A stretch of DNA of 64,000 nucleotides, from NCBI GenBank assembly GCA_015698045.1, contig BLAL01000034.1, positions 1,798,001 to 1,862,000 of the forward strand, read 5' to 3'. The DNA is from Rhizophagus clarus. Taxonomy: Eukaryota > Glomeromycota > Glomeromycetes > Glomerales > Glomeraceae. Positions 11,929 through 24,079 of this stretch are shown piece by piece. Position 1 is the first letter of the stretch; each line of letters opens with the position of its first letter. The notes under the pieces were generated by a model. That model made no database searches. It was not told where the DNA came from and worked only from the letters and a program-made list of their open reading frames with translations. A program made the position numbers and the translations under genes.

Positions 11929-13068
11929 ATGACAAGTATTAAGGTAACTTACCAATCAACTGCTCGTCGTTTTCCCGTTCCTGATACTATAACTTGGTCA
12001 GATCTCGAATCCAAACTTCGAGAATTATTTTCTTTACCACCTACTTTAAAATTTTCTCTTTCTTACACCGATGATGAAGGAGATGTTATCATTTTATCAA
12101 CTGATTTAGAACTACAAGAATTATTATCATCCAAATCTATATTGAAATTTGTTCTTATTCCACAACAAACTCTTGGTACTTTCTCAAGCAATATTTCAGA
12201 AAATGATTTTGTTGCTGTTGAAAAAGAAAACCCTATTCCTGGTAACATTTCAGAAAAAATAGATACAATTGGTGCGGTTGACGAACCTTCTTTTAAACCT
12301 ACAATTCCTTCAATTTCAAAAGGTAAACAAAAAGAAGAATCACCTGCTGAATCCTCAACGAATAAACAGCATCAACAGGAAGAAAATCAACCTTCTTCAA
12401 ATAATAATGAACAACGAGCACCATTTATTGAAATAGCCGAACAATTTCAAGAATTAATTGATCAATTTAAAGATGTTTTCTCAAAAAATCCTCAATTAAT
12501 TGAACAAGCTAATAATGTTATGGATCAAATTTTACGAAATGTTCCAGTAGATATTAACCAATGGACTCAATGGTTAAACAGTTTTCGAACTGAAGGAGAA
12601 GATCCAACAACAAATGCTCAAGGAGATGAATCTAATAATTCTCAAGGAGAACAACGACAACATCATCAACAAGATGGTTTCCCTTCGTTCTTTCCACCTC
12701 ATTCATTATTTTCAAATCCTTATATTCAAAGAATTTTTCAAGATATAAACGCTAACCATCCAGGAAGATTCGGTAATTTCGAAAATTTTGCAAGACCTAC
12801 AGGATTTAACGGACCATGGAATTTTAATGGTGGTTGTCCTTATCAACAACGACAACAACAGCGAGAAGAATTGAGTCAAGAGGAGTTAAAAGAAAAGATT
12901 AATTTACTTCATTCAATGGGATTTTGGGAAGATGATGTAAAAAATGAAGAATTATTAAAGAGATATAATGGTAATATTGAAAGAGTAATTGAAATTTTAA
13001 TTAGACAACAAACCGAAAGAATAAATAATAATTATTATTCCATGGAAAGTGTTGTTGATGGACAATAA
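11929..13068 (+). CDS. PB1 and UBA domain protein, candidate p62/NBR1-like autophagy receptor
   Basis: Single exon, 379 aa. Residues 4-78 form a PB1 domain: an N-terminal basic lobe (IKVTYQSTARRF) and an acidic OPCA-like motif (YTDDEGDVIILSTDLEL), so both interaction faces may be present and self-assembly is possible. Residues about 314-362 form a UBA-type three-helix domain (KINLLHSMGFWEDDVKNEELLKRYNGNIERVIEIL) containing the MGF ubiquitin-binding loop. Between them lies a Q/N/E-rich linker. A candidate Atg8-binding motif, acidic residues then F94-V-A-V97, follows the PB1 domain. PB1 plus UBA is the layout of sequestosome-like receptors; no ZZ finger is present. Other ubiquitin shuttles are possible. 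It is convergent with the secreted protein gene at 13331. Confidence 0.75.
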   Translation: MTSIKVTYQSTARRFPVPDTITWSDLESKLRELFSLPPTLKFSLSYTDDEGDVIILSTDLELQELLSSKSILKFVLIPQQTLGTFSSNISENDFVAVEKENPIPGNISEKIDTIGAVDEPSFKPTIPSISKGKQKEESPAESSTNKQHQQEENQPSSNNNEQRAPFIEIAEQFQELIDQFKDVFSKNPQLIEQANNVMDQILRNVPVDINQWTQWLNSFRTEGEDPTTNAQGDESNNSQGEQRQHHQQDGFPSFFPPHSLFSNPYIQRIFQDINANHPGRFGNFENFARPTGFNGPWNFNGGCPYQQRQQQREELSQEELKEKINLLHSMGFWEDDVKNEELLKRYNGNIERVIEILIRQQTERINNNYYSMESVVDGQ

Positions 13069-13330
13069 ACATTCAATTATAATTTACATTTACATTTATA
13101 TTTTTATTTTTATTTTTATCTATTTATCATTTTTATTTACTTTTTGTAAGAGTTTTCAATTTTCATATAAATAAATTGAATTAAATACGCATTTTAAAAG
13201 CTTTGAATAAATTTATTATTATTATTATCATTATAAATTATAATTATACAGTATTAAAAAATAAATCATTAAACCATCATAATAAAAAGTTACAAGAAAT
13301 CAATCCTTGCAGCCACATTAAACCTAAAAT

Positions 13331-14242
13331 TTATTTAGGAATTTGACCATCCTCAAATTGGGCACCACATTTTACAGCAGCACCCGTTTGAAAAAGTGCC
13401 AATTTTTTATCATCAAATCCGATACTTGCCAAAATTTGTTTCGCAGGATCATTCTTTTTTATAAAATTAAGGAAATCGTTGACTATAGCCTTGTTACATT
13501 TAGTACATATTGCTGTTGGATCAGCAACTGCAATTGCATCGACAAATTTATCACCAGTAACAACAAATGGTGAAGGAGGTAAACTTATAGCCGTAAGTAT
13601 GGACTCATCCCAACAGAATGTTTTGCCAAATTTGAAGCATCCGATATCTTTAATTGGGGAATAAAATACGGCAGCATCTAATATACCTACAATCAATGGA
13701 TTCTTTTTACTTAAATCATCTTTGCATCCATCTTGTATAGCAGCAATAGCATCAGCAACTCCTTTATCACTACATTTCGGGGCAGGACAAAATAACGTTG
13801 CAGATTGGAGGATAGGTTTCTCTACAGGAGGATAATTATGGACTGGATCGGCTAGGAATTTTGTTAATAAGGAGGGGTCGGTTACAAGTGGCAAAAGAGG
13901 TACAAGTGATTGTACCGGTATACATTTAAGAAATTCTGGACTAGTGATAATTTTAAGTAAAGTGGATTGACATTCTTTCGAGAGATCTCCTAAAGCGTTA
14001 GGGGGAACAGCGGCTAGAAGTTGTTCAACATCAGGTGAAGCGTTTAAAGATGATGGAAGAGATTTAGGTGTAGGAGGAGCTGTTGTATTGGATGAAGCTT
14101 TAGGTATAGGAAGAGCTTTGGGTGTAGGAAGATCTGTCGTATTGGATGGATGAGCTTTAGGTGGAAGAGCCAATCCTATGCTCGCTGCAGCAAAGAGGAT
14201 TGTAATGAAGAGTAAGATTTTTACATTCATTATTACTTTCAT
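13331..14242 (-). CDS. Secreted Cys-containing protein with Pro/Thr-rich N-terminal stalk
   Basis: Single exon, 303 aa. Starts at MKVIMNVKILLF, with a second Met at residue 5 giving an equally good signal peptide (hydrophobic core to about residue 25, ASIGLALPP). Residues 27-70 are Pro/Ser/Thr-rich with repeated PTPKALP-like units, a likely O-glycosylated stalk. Residues 85-290 form a mainly helical domain with about ten cysteines, including CQSTLLKI, CIPVQSLVPLL, CPAPKC, GCKDDL, GCFKFGKTFC and CTKC. No membrane anchor follows. The pattern resembles a class of fungal secreted proteins of unknown function (DUF7729-like), offered with low certainty. Secretion is well supported; function is unknown. 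Confidence 0.75.
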   Translation of the reverse strand: MKVIMNVKILLFITILFAAASIGLALPPKAHPSNTTDLPTPKALPIPKASSNTTAPPTPKSLPSSLNASPDVEQLLAAVPPNALGDLSKECQSTLLKIITSPEFLKCIPVQSLVPLLPLVTDPSLLTKFLADPVHNYPPVEKPILQSATLFCPAPKCSDKGVADAIAAIQDGCKDDLSKKNPLIVGILDAAVFYSPIKDIGCFKFGKTFCWDESILTAISLPPSPFVVTGDKFVDAIAVADPTAICTKCNKAIVNDFLNFIKKNDPAKQILASIGFDDKKLALFQTGAAVKCGAQFEDGQIPK

Positions 14243-17180
14243 TTTATAAAAATGGAAAAGGGAATGTTTAAATTTTTTTTTTTTTTTTTATTAAAAAAAA
14301 AGAGGTTTGCTATTCGAGCAAGCTATAGGAAAATAATGTTTTTGTTCACCAGGAATTTTATTATTTTCAAGAAAACTTTCATGAAAGCTTATTTATAAAG
14401 TTTCGCATTTATTGATGTTAATCTTTAACATCTAAGAATTCATTTACATGAAACAATATTAAAAGTATGCGAGCTGATTCTGATAGTCAACTTAGCCTAT
14501 ATTGGCTATATAATTGAAACAAGATAAACCTTGATTTCGAATCAATATTTTTCCCATAATGAGATTGCTATAATAAAGTAAATAAATCATGACAGGAGAA
14601 AGGATTTTATTTTTAAATAATAAATTATTATATTAATATACATAATAAAATTTTAAAAATGCGTACCCTCATAACAAAATTACGAAGTTAGCTCTAGAAA
14701 ACAAATTCTTAATTCCGTAATTTTATGAATAAATTTTAATCATTGAATCCTAACTGATTAGATGTTATAACGGATGTTAAAATTACCAGGTTATAGCACT
14801 AGTTATTTTTTCTGAGTATTAACAAATTAATAATAATTACTGTATTTTCGTGGATGAATTATTTCTATGTATCATGTTTCAAAATTTATAAGATGAAATG
14901 GGTTATCCGAAAATCGAATTTCATATGAAAAGTATATAATTTTTCATACTAAAAACATTCTAAAATAGATCAACACATATACAGACCAGTAATCTTCACC
15001 ACGTCACTTTAATTTTTTGCCAAAAGTACTCCTTTCAATTAATTTTATATAAAGATCAGCCTATAAAACATATAATATCTTGTGATTACTGAAATGTGGG
15101 GCAAGACTAATAAATAATGATTACCAATACCTCCACACGAGATATTCCCAAGATTGTCTCATCCTGTTAATCCATATGTATACTAAGTATTGTATACTAA
15201 GTATATAGTATGATTTTTAAAATAGTATTTTTTGTTTGTACGTATACTTGATTATTAATATAAATATTAATTATAGAAAATATGTTTTCTATTTGAAGCT
15301 GTTATTTTAAGGAATGGTTTATTTCATCGATAAACGTTTCGCCGACAAGGTCATTTCACCGACAGCCATTTCACTGTTGTTGCAAAGCATATTTGAAACT
15401 ATTAATATTCATCTTATGATTATCGGTTATTAATATCGGAGTAAGAAAATATTCACACTCAATTTCGGTTATGCCTTGTATTGTATATGATTATGGTATT
15501 TAAAAATTATGTAAATGTTGACGAAATGACCTGTCGTTGAACGGCCAGTCATATCATGAATTATTAAAAGCGATCCTAAAAAATTGTCGGTGAGTTGACC
15601 CTGTTGTGAGAGTATTTCATTTTTTCGTTAGGGTTCTTTATAAAATTAAATTGATTTTTTGAGTAAAAGTTAATGTTGATTGCAACTTTTGAAATAGAAA
15701 CTGCTAGAAAAATATATATATATATATATTTTTTTTAATATTAACAGTTAATTTTGGACTTCATTTCAGAACAAGGAAAGAGTAAAATCCCCCTCATTGA
15801 AACTGTCCGTATGCACTATTAACAATATCTCTCCATATTTAGGGGCCCCTTAACATTCTGATCAAAGATATTTGGGAAATACACTTTTTTTATTATTATT
15901 ATTATTATTATTAAATTGATTTTATTTGGTATTGATTGACGAAGCTTAAAAATAAACTTTCATATGATATTCGCTTTCTGAAAAACGACAATGTTTTAAA
16001 ATAAGATTTAGATATTCTAATTCAATATTCAAACCCTTGTTGATATTAATAAATATTGATAGAATGAAAATGTAAAAAATTGTCTTATACAAAATTATAC
16101 CTAAATCCGATATAATTTCGGTATAGTTTTGGTCAAAAAAGGATATGATTAGAAAGTTCAATTCTCGGAAGATTTATTTTTCAATTTCCCGATAATATGA
16201 CGTAAAGTCGTAAATTCGCAAGGTTGAAAGATGTTGATACGTAGATAATATTTGTTCATTTAATAAGTAATAAATATACGAAACTGATTATATGAATTAA
16301 ATATAGTTGAAAGAAAATTATGATCAATAATAGTTACAAATTAATTAAAGGTAAACTAAAAGAAAGAAATATATATATATAAGCGGCTCTAGTAGATGAT
16401 CAACCAGAATTTCAGAATTAAAACTATAGTTGGAATAGAAAATAAACTGTGAGTGCAAAAGTTATGGATGAGTATTTTAAATTTTTCTTTTATAAAAACT
16501 TCACTATTGCATAAACGATTGAATGCAAAAAATAAAAAATATCATTTAGTTTATTTGTTAAGATTATTTGTCTTATTTAATTCTACAAAGTGTAGTCATT
16601 TCTGGTTATTCTATAAATGCTGTTCTAAAATTAGTTGTTTTTATTGTATTATTAAATCATCGCTTCTTCGAAGAAATTGGGTTGATAAAGATTCCGAAAA
16701 TAACGGGTAATTTACGCTCTCCGTTGAAAAAATATAAATTTTATGTGAAATGTATCTTTTTCCATATTAATAAATTATAAACAATATTTGGTGCGTAAAT
16801 CATGTTCAATTTATTTACGGTATATTAAAAATGCTAACAATTGACATTGAATGTGTCCAATAAAAATAATAATGATAAATTCTAATATTGACATATATAA
16901 ATAATAATAAATTGTTAATGTATATGTGAATATTATATGTTGTATGTGACTAAATAAATATATTACAAAATTTTAATTTACAATATATATTTCACCAACC
17001 TTCTTAATAACTATGCTCCAATGAAATAAATACCATTTATCCAAATGTGAATTTCCAGTTAAAACATTCCAGGTTTGTTTCTAGTTTTAACAATAAACAA
17101 GCCAATTCCTGGTAACCATATATATATTTCGTCGCACGCATTATATTGTGTTACGTTGCTACAATAAAGTTTCGTTATAC
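14243..17180. other. Gene-free AT-rich region with a possible MITE relic
   Basis: I see no supported gene. At 15330-15605 two arms are inverted to each other: GACAAGGTCATTTC near 15344 and GAAATGACCTGTC near 15522, in a locally GC-richer stretch, which may be a decayed MITE. Short (AT)n, (ATT)n and TATA tracts occur at 15711-15730, 15890-15915 and 16370-16382. Open frames at 16453-16780 lack coding character. Confidence 0.4.
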
Positions 17181-17486
17181 TTAAACAATATTATAATATA
17201 AATTCATGTTCATAGCTAGACGTTGATAAACCTCTTTTACATTGGATGCTTCTGAATTCCAGTTCATTGCAGCCATATAACGAAAAAAATTAGGAGTAAT
17301 CGGAAATATATTATTATTAATTTGCATATAATAAATTGTTGTCAATTTATATATGTAAAATGCGTCAAATTTTCTACGTGGTCTATTGATATTTAGCAAT
17401 CTAACGATATTCTGAATCGTTATAAGAGGCGGAAAAGGCGGACGAATAGTTGATCGAATTTGAAATACGTGGTCCAACTGGTCCAT
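17181..17486 (-). CDS. Short MATA-HMG box protein
   Basis: Single exon, 101 aa, ATG at 17486 (MDQLDHVFQIR). It consists almost only of an HMG box and the short strand before it: RPPFPPLITIQNIVRLL is the usual N-terminal PPF element, KFDAFYIYKLTTIYYM replaces the RPPNAFILYRN helix, and MAAMNWNSEASNVKEVYQRLA is the helix 2-3 region found in other members (MASKSWKHESDIVKEEYRKIS in the gene at 23026). No tail follows, so this is a box-only member. DNA binding is inferred from the fold. Confidence 0.65.
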   Translation of the reverse strand: MDQLDHVFQIRSTIRPPFPPLITIQNIVRLLNINRPRRKFDAFYIYKLTTIYYMQINNNIFPITPNFFRYMAAMNWNSEASNVKEVYQRLAMNMNLYYNIV

Positions 17487-19441
17487 TATGTAAATAAACA
17501 ATATAGTTATAGTTTTAAAAGTGTAATCTCTTCTTTTTTTTTTTACAAAAAAAAAAAAAGGTGAAATAAAAAAAAAGAATTATATTAAATTTATTTGAAA
17601 TTACGAACGCTTTTTATTTATACTCATTTAATTCGGCCTAACTTAAAAAAAACCGAACAAGTTCATTCCGATTTGTCACACAACCATGAAACAGATTCAT
17701 TGTTATTTCTTCTTTTAACATGTAAATACTATTAGGACTTGTCAATTTAATCACATTTAAAAATATTTAGTAATTAAAATTAAACAACAACACGCGCATT
17801 TACTAAAAAGAAAATGGTATTACTAATATTCTCAATTGACTCGATCATCTTTTCTTAACTTTCATGTTACATAAAATAAAAATCAATTATTATTATAAGA
17901 TTGATCATGTTTTCTAGAACTCTTCCCCCTTTTTTCTCTGTCTCTTCCTTAATATCACTTTTTGGTACGAGTTTACTTAATTTGTTATACTTATGAAGGA
18001 AGTTCTCGATCGATTTTCTGTCGTACTTGTTTATTACAACAGATTTCTAGAGATTTCTAATCTAGTAAAATATCACTACCACGCTAGAAGGTTTGTTCTT
18101 TTTAACGAAAGTTTATTACGGCGTACAGCGGGTATAGTTCATTAGTAATCACACATAATCTTTATATCTACTAATACAAAATTTAACATTCATTTGCGGG
18201 TAAATTCGGAAATAATTTTAAAATACAAAAAATTGTTTTGTTATCTTATATGGACACACCTATCTTTACACGTAAAATGTTTCTCTTAAAAACATGAATT
18301 TATCTTTACATAATTTACTAAAGAGATTTCACTTAAAGGTTGTGCGGAATACAAATATACTATATTACTAAGAAAATCATAAGATAGATGCCTTTCAAAG
18401 ATACCTGTATTGGGGAATTTAAATGTTTATTGTACTTTGCAGAATACTTTAATGAAGATCTAAACATAATTAGAGTGACAATGAAAATTCCTGATTTTTT
18501 TTTTTTTTACCCGGAATTGAATTTCCGTCAATTCCCGAGTCCTTATCATAAATATCGCATGTATCAATATTTTGTTAAGTGAATTTATCAATAAAATCGA
18601 TAACCTTAATAATAACAAGGTGTTATCAATTAAGTTTTGATTATTAAGATTCTTCTTTTATCGATAAAAGATATAATTGATTTTTACTTGGAGTTAGAAT
18701 TCCGTCCGCGCATTTAAACAAACTAACTAATTCAATTTAAGAAATTCTAACTAAAGGTGCATTTCTTGTAACATCACGAGAACGAAGTTAATGATCATTT
18801 AACTTCGGAATAAGTGGTCCGTGTTTGTATTACGCTACAATCTTTCCCTTTGTACCATCAAACAAACTTTTTACGATTCTTCCCGATTTACAATAGAATT
18901 TTTCACATACGATAATAAATTCATATGAATATTCAATCTGCTATTATAAAAATGTCAAAATTTAAAATTACTACCTTTTTTTTTTTTTTTTTTTTTTATT
19001 ACATTTTTTTTTTTAAAAAAAAAATTTTTTTTTTTTTACAAATTTTTTTTAAATTTTTTTTTTTTATATCAAGTCGAAATATGTTCGAAAAAAAAGAGAA
19101 AAATAAAAATACAGAATAAATTAATAAAAAACAACTATAAAACATTGAAATCTAGAAATCCTTTTTTTTTTTTTAAAAAAAAAAAAAATAATTACAATAA
19201 TTACAGTGAAGTGTTAAAAAGTCTAAAAACCAACTTGATAAAATTAAAGGAAAAGAAAGAAGAGAAAAAAAGAAAAAGGAAATGAAAGAAATGAACCTTA
19301 TATTGATATGTAATGAGAATTATTAAAAAAAAAAAATGTCGATGTATTTACTAATATGTATTTACTAATGACGATAACCCGATCGCCTTTAAAAAAGCTC
19401 GTACGCTATTTAAATGAAATGAGAATATCGCGTAAAAATTG
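17487..19441. other. Intergenic with long A/T homopolymers
   Basis: No supported gene. Long poly-T and poly-A runs at 18497-18512, 18975-19080 and 19161-19188 dominate the second half. The open frames at 18388-18582 and 18925-19119 run through these homopolymers and have no domain. Confidence 0.45.
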
Positions 19442-20542
19442 TCAATTACCTATTCCAAAAATTAATCCACTCATTGCTTTAAGTAGTTCTTGAATGCGAC
19501 AAAACCTTAATTCTAAATCTTTGTTACGTTCCAAAAGATAATAATTATTAAATTGTGAAAAGGTGGTGTTATCAGCAAGATAATTAGGATATACAATAGA
19601 CGAAGGAGAACCTAAAGACGTAATTAAACCATCAACATAATTTTCAGGGACGTAATTGAAAGGATAGTCCTGAGGAATTTCTTGAATTCCTTGAAATCCC
19701 CTAGTAAGGTCAATACCATAATGAGAATTATCTTTAGCACCGTTAAAAGGGCCGGAGGTAACAATTTCTAATTCCTTCAATTTCTCGCGAATAGCACAAA
19801 AATGGGCAAGTAATTTACATTCATTTATGATTGATTTAAGATTTGCAAGAAATTTTTCTAATTCTTGAGGATTGGTTAAATTAAATGTTCTCAAATTAAA
19901 ATTATTTATCATCTCTGTAAGCGAATTGAAAGTGTCAAATATTGGAGAAACGTGAGAGGTGTCAAATGAAGAGTACAAGTCATACGTGAAATTGGGATTA
20001 AATTGTGGTTGATTTAGTTGTTGTTGTTGTTGAATTTGTTGAATTTGTTGAATTTGTTGATTCTGTAGAGCTGGGGAATCGAATGAAGCGACCTGAAACG
20101 GAATTTGAGCGGGTGAAATTTCCGCTGCTGTTTCAGGTTCCGAATTGTTTGTTGTTGATGATTGTAAAGTAAGAACATTTTCATTTTGAGTGTTATTACA
20201 TTGATTATGATAAATGAATACGCGTGATTTATTAATTGCTTTAAGTTTACTAGTAGCTTCAGCTGATAATCGTTTATAAAACTCTTTTACTTTGGATGAT
20301 TCGTGCTTCCATTTGGTACTAGCGAATGCAGAGATTTCCGACAAATTTAATTTAGTATGCTCTTTTCTAAGGTATTCAACCCACATATTTCTATATATAA
20401 TGAAACAATTTGGAGCTTTCCTCAGTTTTGAGGAGTCTTTCTTTCGCATTCCTTTCAGCAACACATCTACACTCGTCTGTGGTGGGTAAGGGAGCTTCAG
20501 ATCGTTTTTTATAGAACTTTTTACTTTAGTTGCTTTAGGCAT
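19442..20542 (-). CDS. MATA-HMG box protein with Gln-rich middle
   Basis: Single exon, 366 aa, ATG at 20542 (MPKATKVKSS); an upstream in-frame stretch of Phe/Ile codons starts only from non-ATG codons and is excluded. The PPF-like element LPYPPQTSVDVLL is followed by an HMG box at about residues 40-105 (KAPNCFIIYRNMWVEYL, ISAFASTKWKHESSKVKEFYKRL). A Gln-rich stretch (repeats of QIQ, then QQQQQ) follows at about 185-205. A helical segment LEKFLANLKSIINECKLLAH near 255 may be a dimerisation helix. Glutamine-rich regions often act in transcriptional activation; this is inference. It has the same box subtype as the gene at 23026. Confidence 0.8.
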   Translation of the reverse strand: MPKATKVKSSIKNDLKLPYPPQTSVDVLLKGMRKKDSSKLRKAPNCFIIYRNMWVEYLRKEHTKLNLSEISAFASTKWKHESSKVKEFYKRLSAEATSKLKAINKSRVFIYHNQCNNTQNENVLTLQSSTTNNSEPETAAEISPAQIPFQVASFDSPALQNQQIQQIQQIQQQQQLNQPQFNPNFTYDLYSSFDTSHVSPIFDTFNSLTEMINNFNLRTFNLTNPQELEKFLANLKSIINECKLLAHFCAIREKLKELEIVTSGPFNGAKDNSHYGIDLTRGFQGIQEIPQDYPFNYVPENYVDGLITSLGSPSSIVYPNYLADNTTFSQFNNYYLLERNKDLELRFCRIQELLKAMSGLIFGIGN

Positions 20543-21179
20543 AATACTTGATTTGTTGATATTAATGTAATTGAATATAATTAGAAAAAAAAACAAAAAA
20601 CTGCGCAATTATTAATTATTACTATCAGGGTATGTTACTCTAATGAACCGGAGAAGAAACAAAATTTACTTTGATGGCTCTTATATATATGTTTTGAACC
20701 CTCCAATTTTTTATGATAATCATTTACCTTATTTAATCACAAAATTGGCACATGATGCCTTCTCTGTTTACTTAATCGTATAAGATTTTAGGTAACACGA
20801 CTATACTTTTTTATAGATGGCTGCATTACAAAGGGTAAACTTAATAAAATTTTCTATTTTCTCTTTTCCGTGTACAATCTCCGTTTTATTCCGTATTGTC
20901 GTACATGAAAAAAAAAAATATTATTCGCATCAAATTACCTAAATTCAAAAATCATCTTTTCTTTCAAAAAAAGATTATTTAGGTCATCCCTTTGTTTTCT
21001 TTTGAATTACGAATAAAATGCGTTAAAATATAATACAATAATAATATTAATGAAATTTTTCGATCATTAACAATATAATGATTTAACCTTATTTAGTATT
21101 ATATAATAGTGAAATTTTTTGTGGTCGGAAAATTTTTTGATTCCACCCAGAATTTTATCAAAAATACCGGAAAAAAAAA

Positions 21180-21221
<42 letters not shown>

Positions 21222-23025
21222 TTATTTATTTAAATAATTTTTTTTTTTTTTTTTTGACTTTTTTCACCAACAAAAAATCCTCATGGGTTCGGAAATTAAA
21301 TTGGTTCTAAAAAAAAAAAAAAAAAAAAGGAATTTCGGTTTTCTTTTCTCAAAGTCTTGGCATCCAAATAAGGTTTAACATAGTATCTCGCACGTTATAA
21401 AATATTTCAAAAGTATGACAAAACGTTTTCTTTGTTTAATATAGATTATAAACAAAGAACTCTTAAATGTCTTCTTAATCATCGGATCTAATCATTAACG
21501 ATTCTTAATTTATAATTTCATTTACTATTTATTTGATATTTTTTATTGCATTATTATCTGTTTTATAATGTATCACATTAAAAAATCGTTCAAAAAAAAA
21601 AAAATTTATATATGTGTATATATTTTTTTAAAATAAATAAATAACGGAAAATAAATTTAAATGGTCCGAAGTCTTGTAAATCATTACAATTATTTTTTAT
21701 AATTAGTAAAATTTGTCACGTTCCAAATATTTGTTTTTAATATATAAATATGAAACATATGAAATTTGACCACCAATATATATCATACCATTATGAAGTA
21801 TATAATATAAAGAGTAAATTTTTTATTTTTTAAGAGATCGGAGTTTTTTGATCCGATAAGATAAACAAAGTGAATTAAATCTTACGAACATCCCAACTAT
21901 CTTTACAAAATCCTTCGGTCCGAGAAAGTAGAATTCCTAATTTATATAAAACTGTTGTTATACAAAGGATACGAATGACCTACTCTTAAAAATTAAAAAG
22001 TTCAGGTGATGATCACCCTCAAGATCAATTAATTTGAAAACTTATTATGGTAATAATCATTATGCCAAGTTAAAATTTATCAATAAAAATTTCTTCTGAA
22101 ATTTTAAAAATCAACTATAACTAAAAAAAGTTTCATTTCAGTTTTATATTTATCATTATGATGAATGTGTAGTTTTTATGCGTATTTTTTCTACCAAAGA
22201 ACTAAAATATGTATATAAACCCAAAAGTCAGCTTATTGTACGTACATTTGCCTTAAATCATTATTATTGTTTTGTTTTTTACATTTAATGCGTTATCTGA
22301 GTGTCATCTGACAGATAAACCTTTAGATAAACCTTTTAAACACATTAGATTATTTTAGATAAGAATTAAAAAGAATCAATTTAAACACATTTAATATAAA
22401 AAAAAAAAAATTTTTTTTTTTTTATCTCGGAATTTCTTTTGCTTTCAAATTCGTTCGAATTTACTTTTCTTTTTATGCACGAATGAAATCATGGGACGTA
22501 TTATTTTTTGTTTATTATTGTACCATATGACCATGACATGTCACCATGACAAATCCTTCATGTGATCTTCATGTTAAACTTTTTCGGGGGGTCCCAGCAC
22601 TCGTGTATTCTAGAAAAGTCTTATCACGCTATTTTTAGAAATATATGATTTCGAATCAATACTCGCCACACTTACGTATTACTTTCTTAGCTAAAATAAG
22701 AAATTTCATGATTTTACTATAACACGCCATACAAACGCCACATCATGACATTTTAATCTTTGATTTATAATATTATAATGAAATTTGGATAAATAAGAAA
22801 CGTTTTTTTTTTAGATTTTGAATCGTTTAATCATTGAAGGGAAAAAATATTTATAATATCAATTAATAAAAGGATTAGTTCATAATTTTTAAGCGGTGCA
22901 TCTTTTTACCCGGCATCGGACCCCCGAAGTTTTAAAAAGTACAAAAACTCTTGTCAACTACATTTCATGATTTCATTTTGAATTTGATTAATTATAAAAA
23001 AAAAAAAAAATAATTATATCAAAAT
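20543..23025. other. Intergenic between divergent HMG genes, with long poly-T tracts
   Basis: No gene seen. It separates two MATA-HMG genes transcribed away from each other (19442 minus, 23026 plus). Nearly pure A/T runs lie at 21171-21255, 21310-21328 and 22398-22424; some of these may be collapsed or misread in assemblies. Confidence 0.5.
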
Positions 23026-23871
23026 ATGACATTAATGACAGATCAAAAACGAGAACATGTTTTCTTAGATTCAAGTGATCCATTAGTGCCAAATCAGGTA
23101 TTCTTAGATGATCCCATTTCACCATCAATTATCAAACTTCCATTTCCACCACAAATTGATCCATACAAATTGGTATCAAATAGAAAACAGGATGGTAGCA
23201 TGGGTCGTATACCAGCAAGAACACCAAATGCATTTATCCTTTATCGTAAAGTATTTATTGAAAGTGCTCATAAGGTTGGTTATCATTTACCAATGACTGT
23301 TATATCTACTATGGCTTCAAAGTCTTGGAAACATGAATCTGATATTGTTAAGGAAGAATATAGAAAAATTTCTAAACAAGCTTATGAAATAAGAAAACAG
23401 TTGATTCCTAAGTCTAGTAAAAAAAAGAAAAGGGAAAGATGGAATTTTGTTTCTTTCTCAAGTAAATCAAATTTAAATGATAATTCAAGTAAAATAGTAA
23501 TGAAAACTTTTGTAGATAAGGATATTCAACAACAAAAAGATTTAATCGAGACCTTTAATCCTAATTTGGAAGCAACAAATCAATTTCCATCAACTGAATC
23601 ATCGTCAGATAACTTTGATAATGAAACCGTTTCATATACAAAGGGACAATTGAATTATCATACGTACGACCAAAAACCAGTAAATTACACAAATTTAGAA
23701 CACAAGGATATTGAATTCGAATCATTCTCTCATAATAATAATATGTATGATGTAAATCAGTATAACTTATATAACGTTGATGGTATGAATTATCATTCTG
23801 CAGGCAATTCAAATTCATCAATACAAATTTCGCATTACAATTTTCAATCTTTTTATAACTACAATATGTAA
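23026..23871 (+). CDS. MATA-HMG box protein with Asn/Tyr-rich tail
   Basis: Single exon, 281 aa. N-terminal leader, then IIKLPFPPQIDPYKL (the PPF element shared by most members here), then a well-kept HMG box at about residues 62-130: RTPNAFILYRKVFIESA, TVISTMASKSWKHESDIVKEEYRKIS. A basic cluster SSKKKKRERW directly after the box is a likely nuclear localisation signal. The tail is rich in Asn, Tyr, Ser and Gln, low in complexity, and ends in FQSFYNYNM. The HMG part is closest to the gene at 19442 (shared KHES..VKE.Y motif). Confidence 0.85.
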   Translation: MTLMTDQKREHVFLDSSDPLVPNQVFLDDPISPSIIKLPFPPQIDPYKLVSNRKQDGSMGRIPARTPNAFILYRKVFIESAHKVGYHLPMTVISTMASKSWKHESDIVKEEYRKISKQAYEIRKQLIPKSSKKKKRERWNFVSFSSKSNLNDNSSKIVMKTFVDKDIQQQKDLIETFNPNLEATNQFPSTESSSDNFDNETVSYTKGQLNYHTYDQKPVNYTNLEHKDIEFESFSHNNNMYDVNQYNLYNVDGMNYHSAGNSNSSIQISHYNFQSFYNYNM

Positions 23872-24079
23872 AAAAAAAAAAAAAAAAAAAATACTGTATT
23901 TAAACGTATATATATATATATATATATAACATTTTATAGATTAGTAGTATTATTTTTATCGTATTTATTTTATTATCAAACAAGTCTATATTTTATTTAC
24001 TAAAAAAAAGCAACATTACGATATAGTGAAATAAAGGAGGAACGTGGCGCAGTTGCTTACACGTGATTAAACTCACCGT

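Noticed and set aside
15330-15605. Intact transposon with inverted ends
   Set aside because: Only about 13 bp of inverted similarity, no target duplication found; recorded only as a possible relic.
18925-21310. Phe/Lys-rich frames at 18925-19119 and 21119-21310
   Set aside because: They run through long poly-T and poly-A tracts and are homopolymer artefacts.
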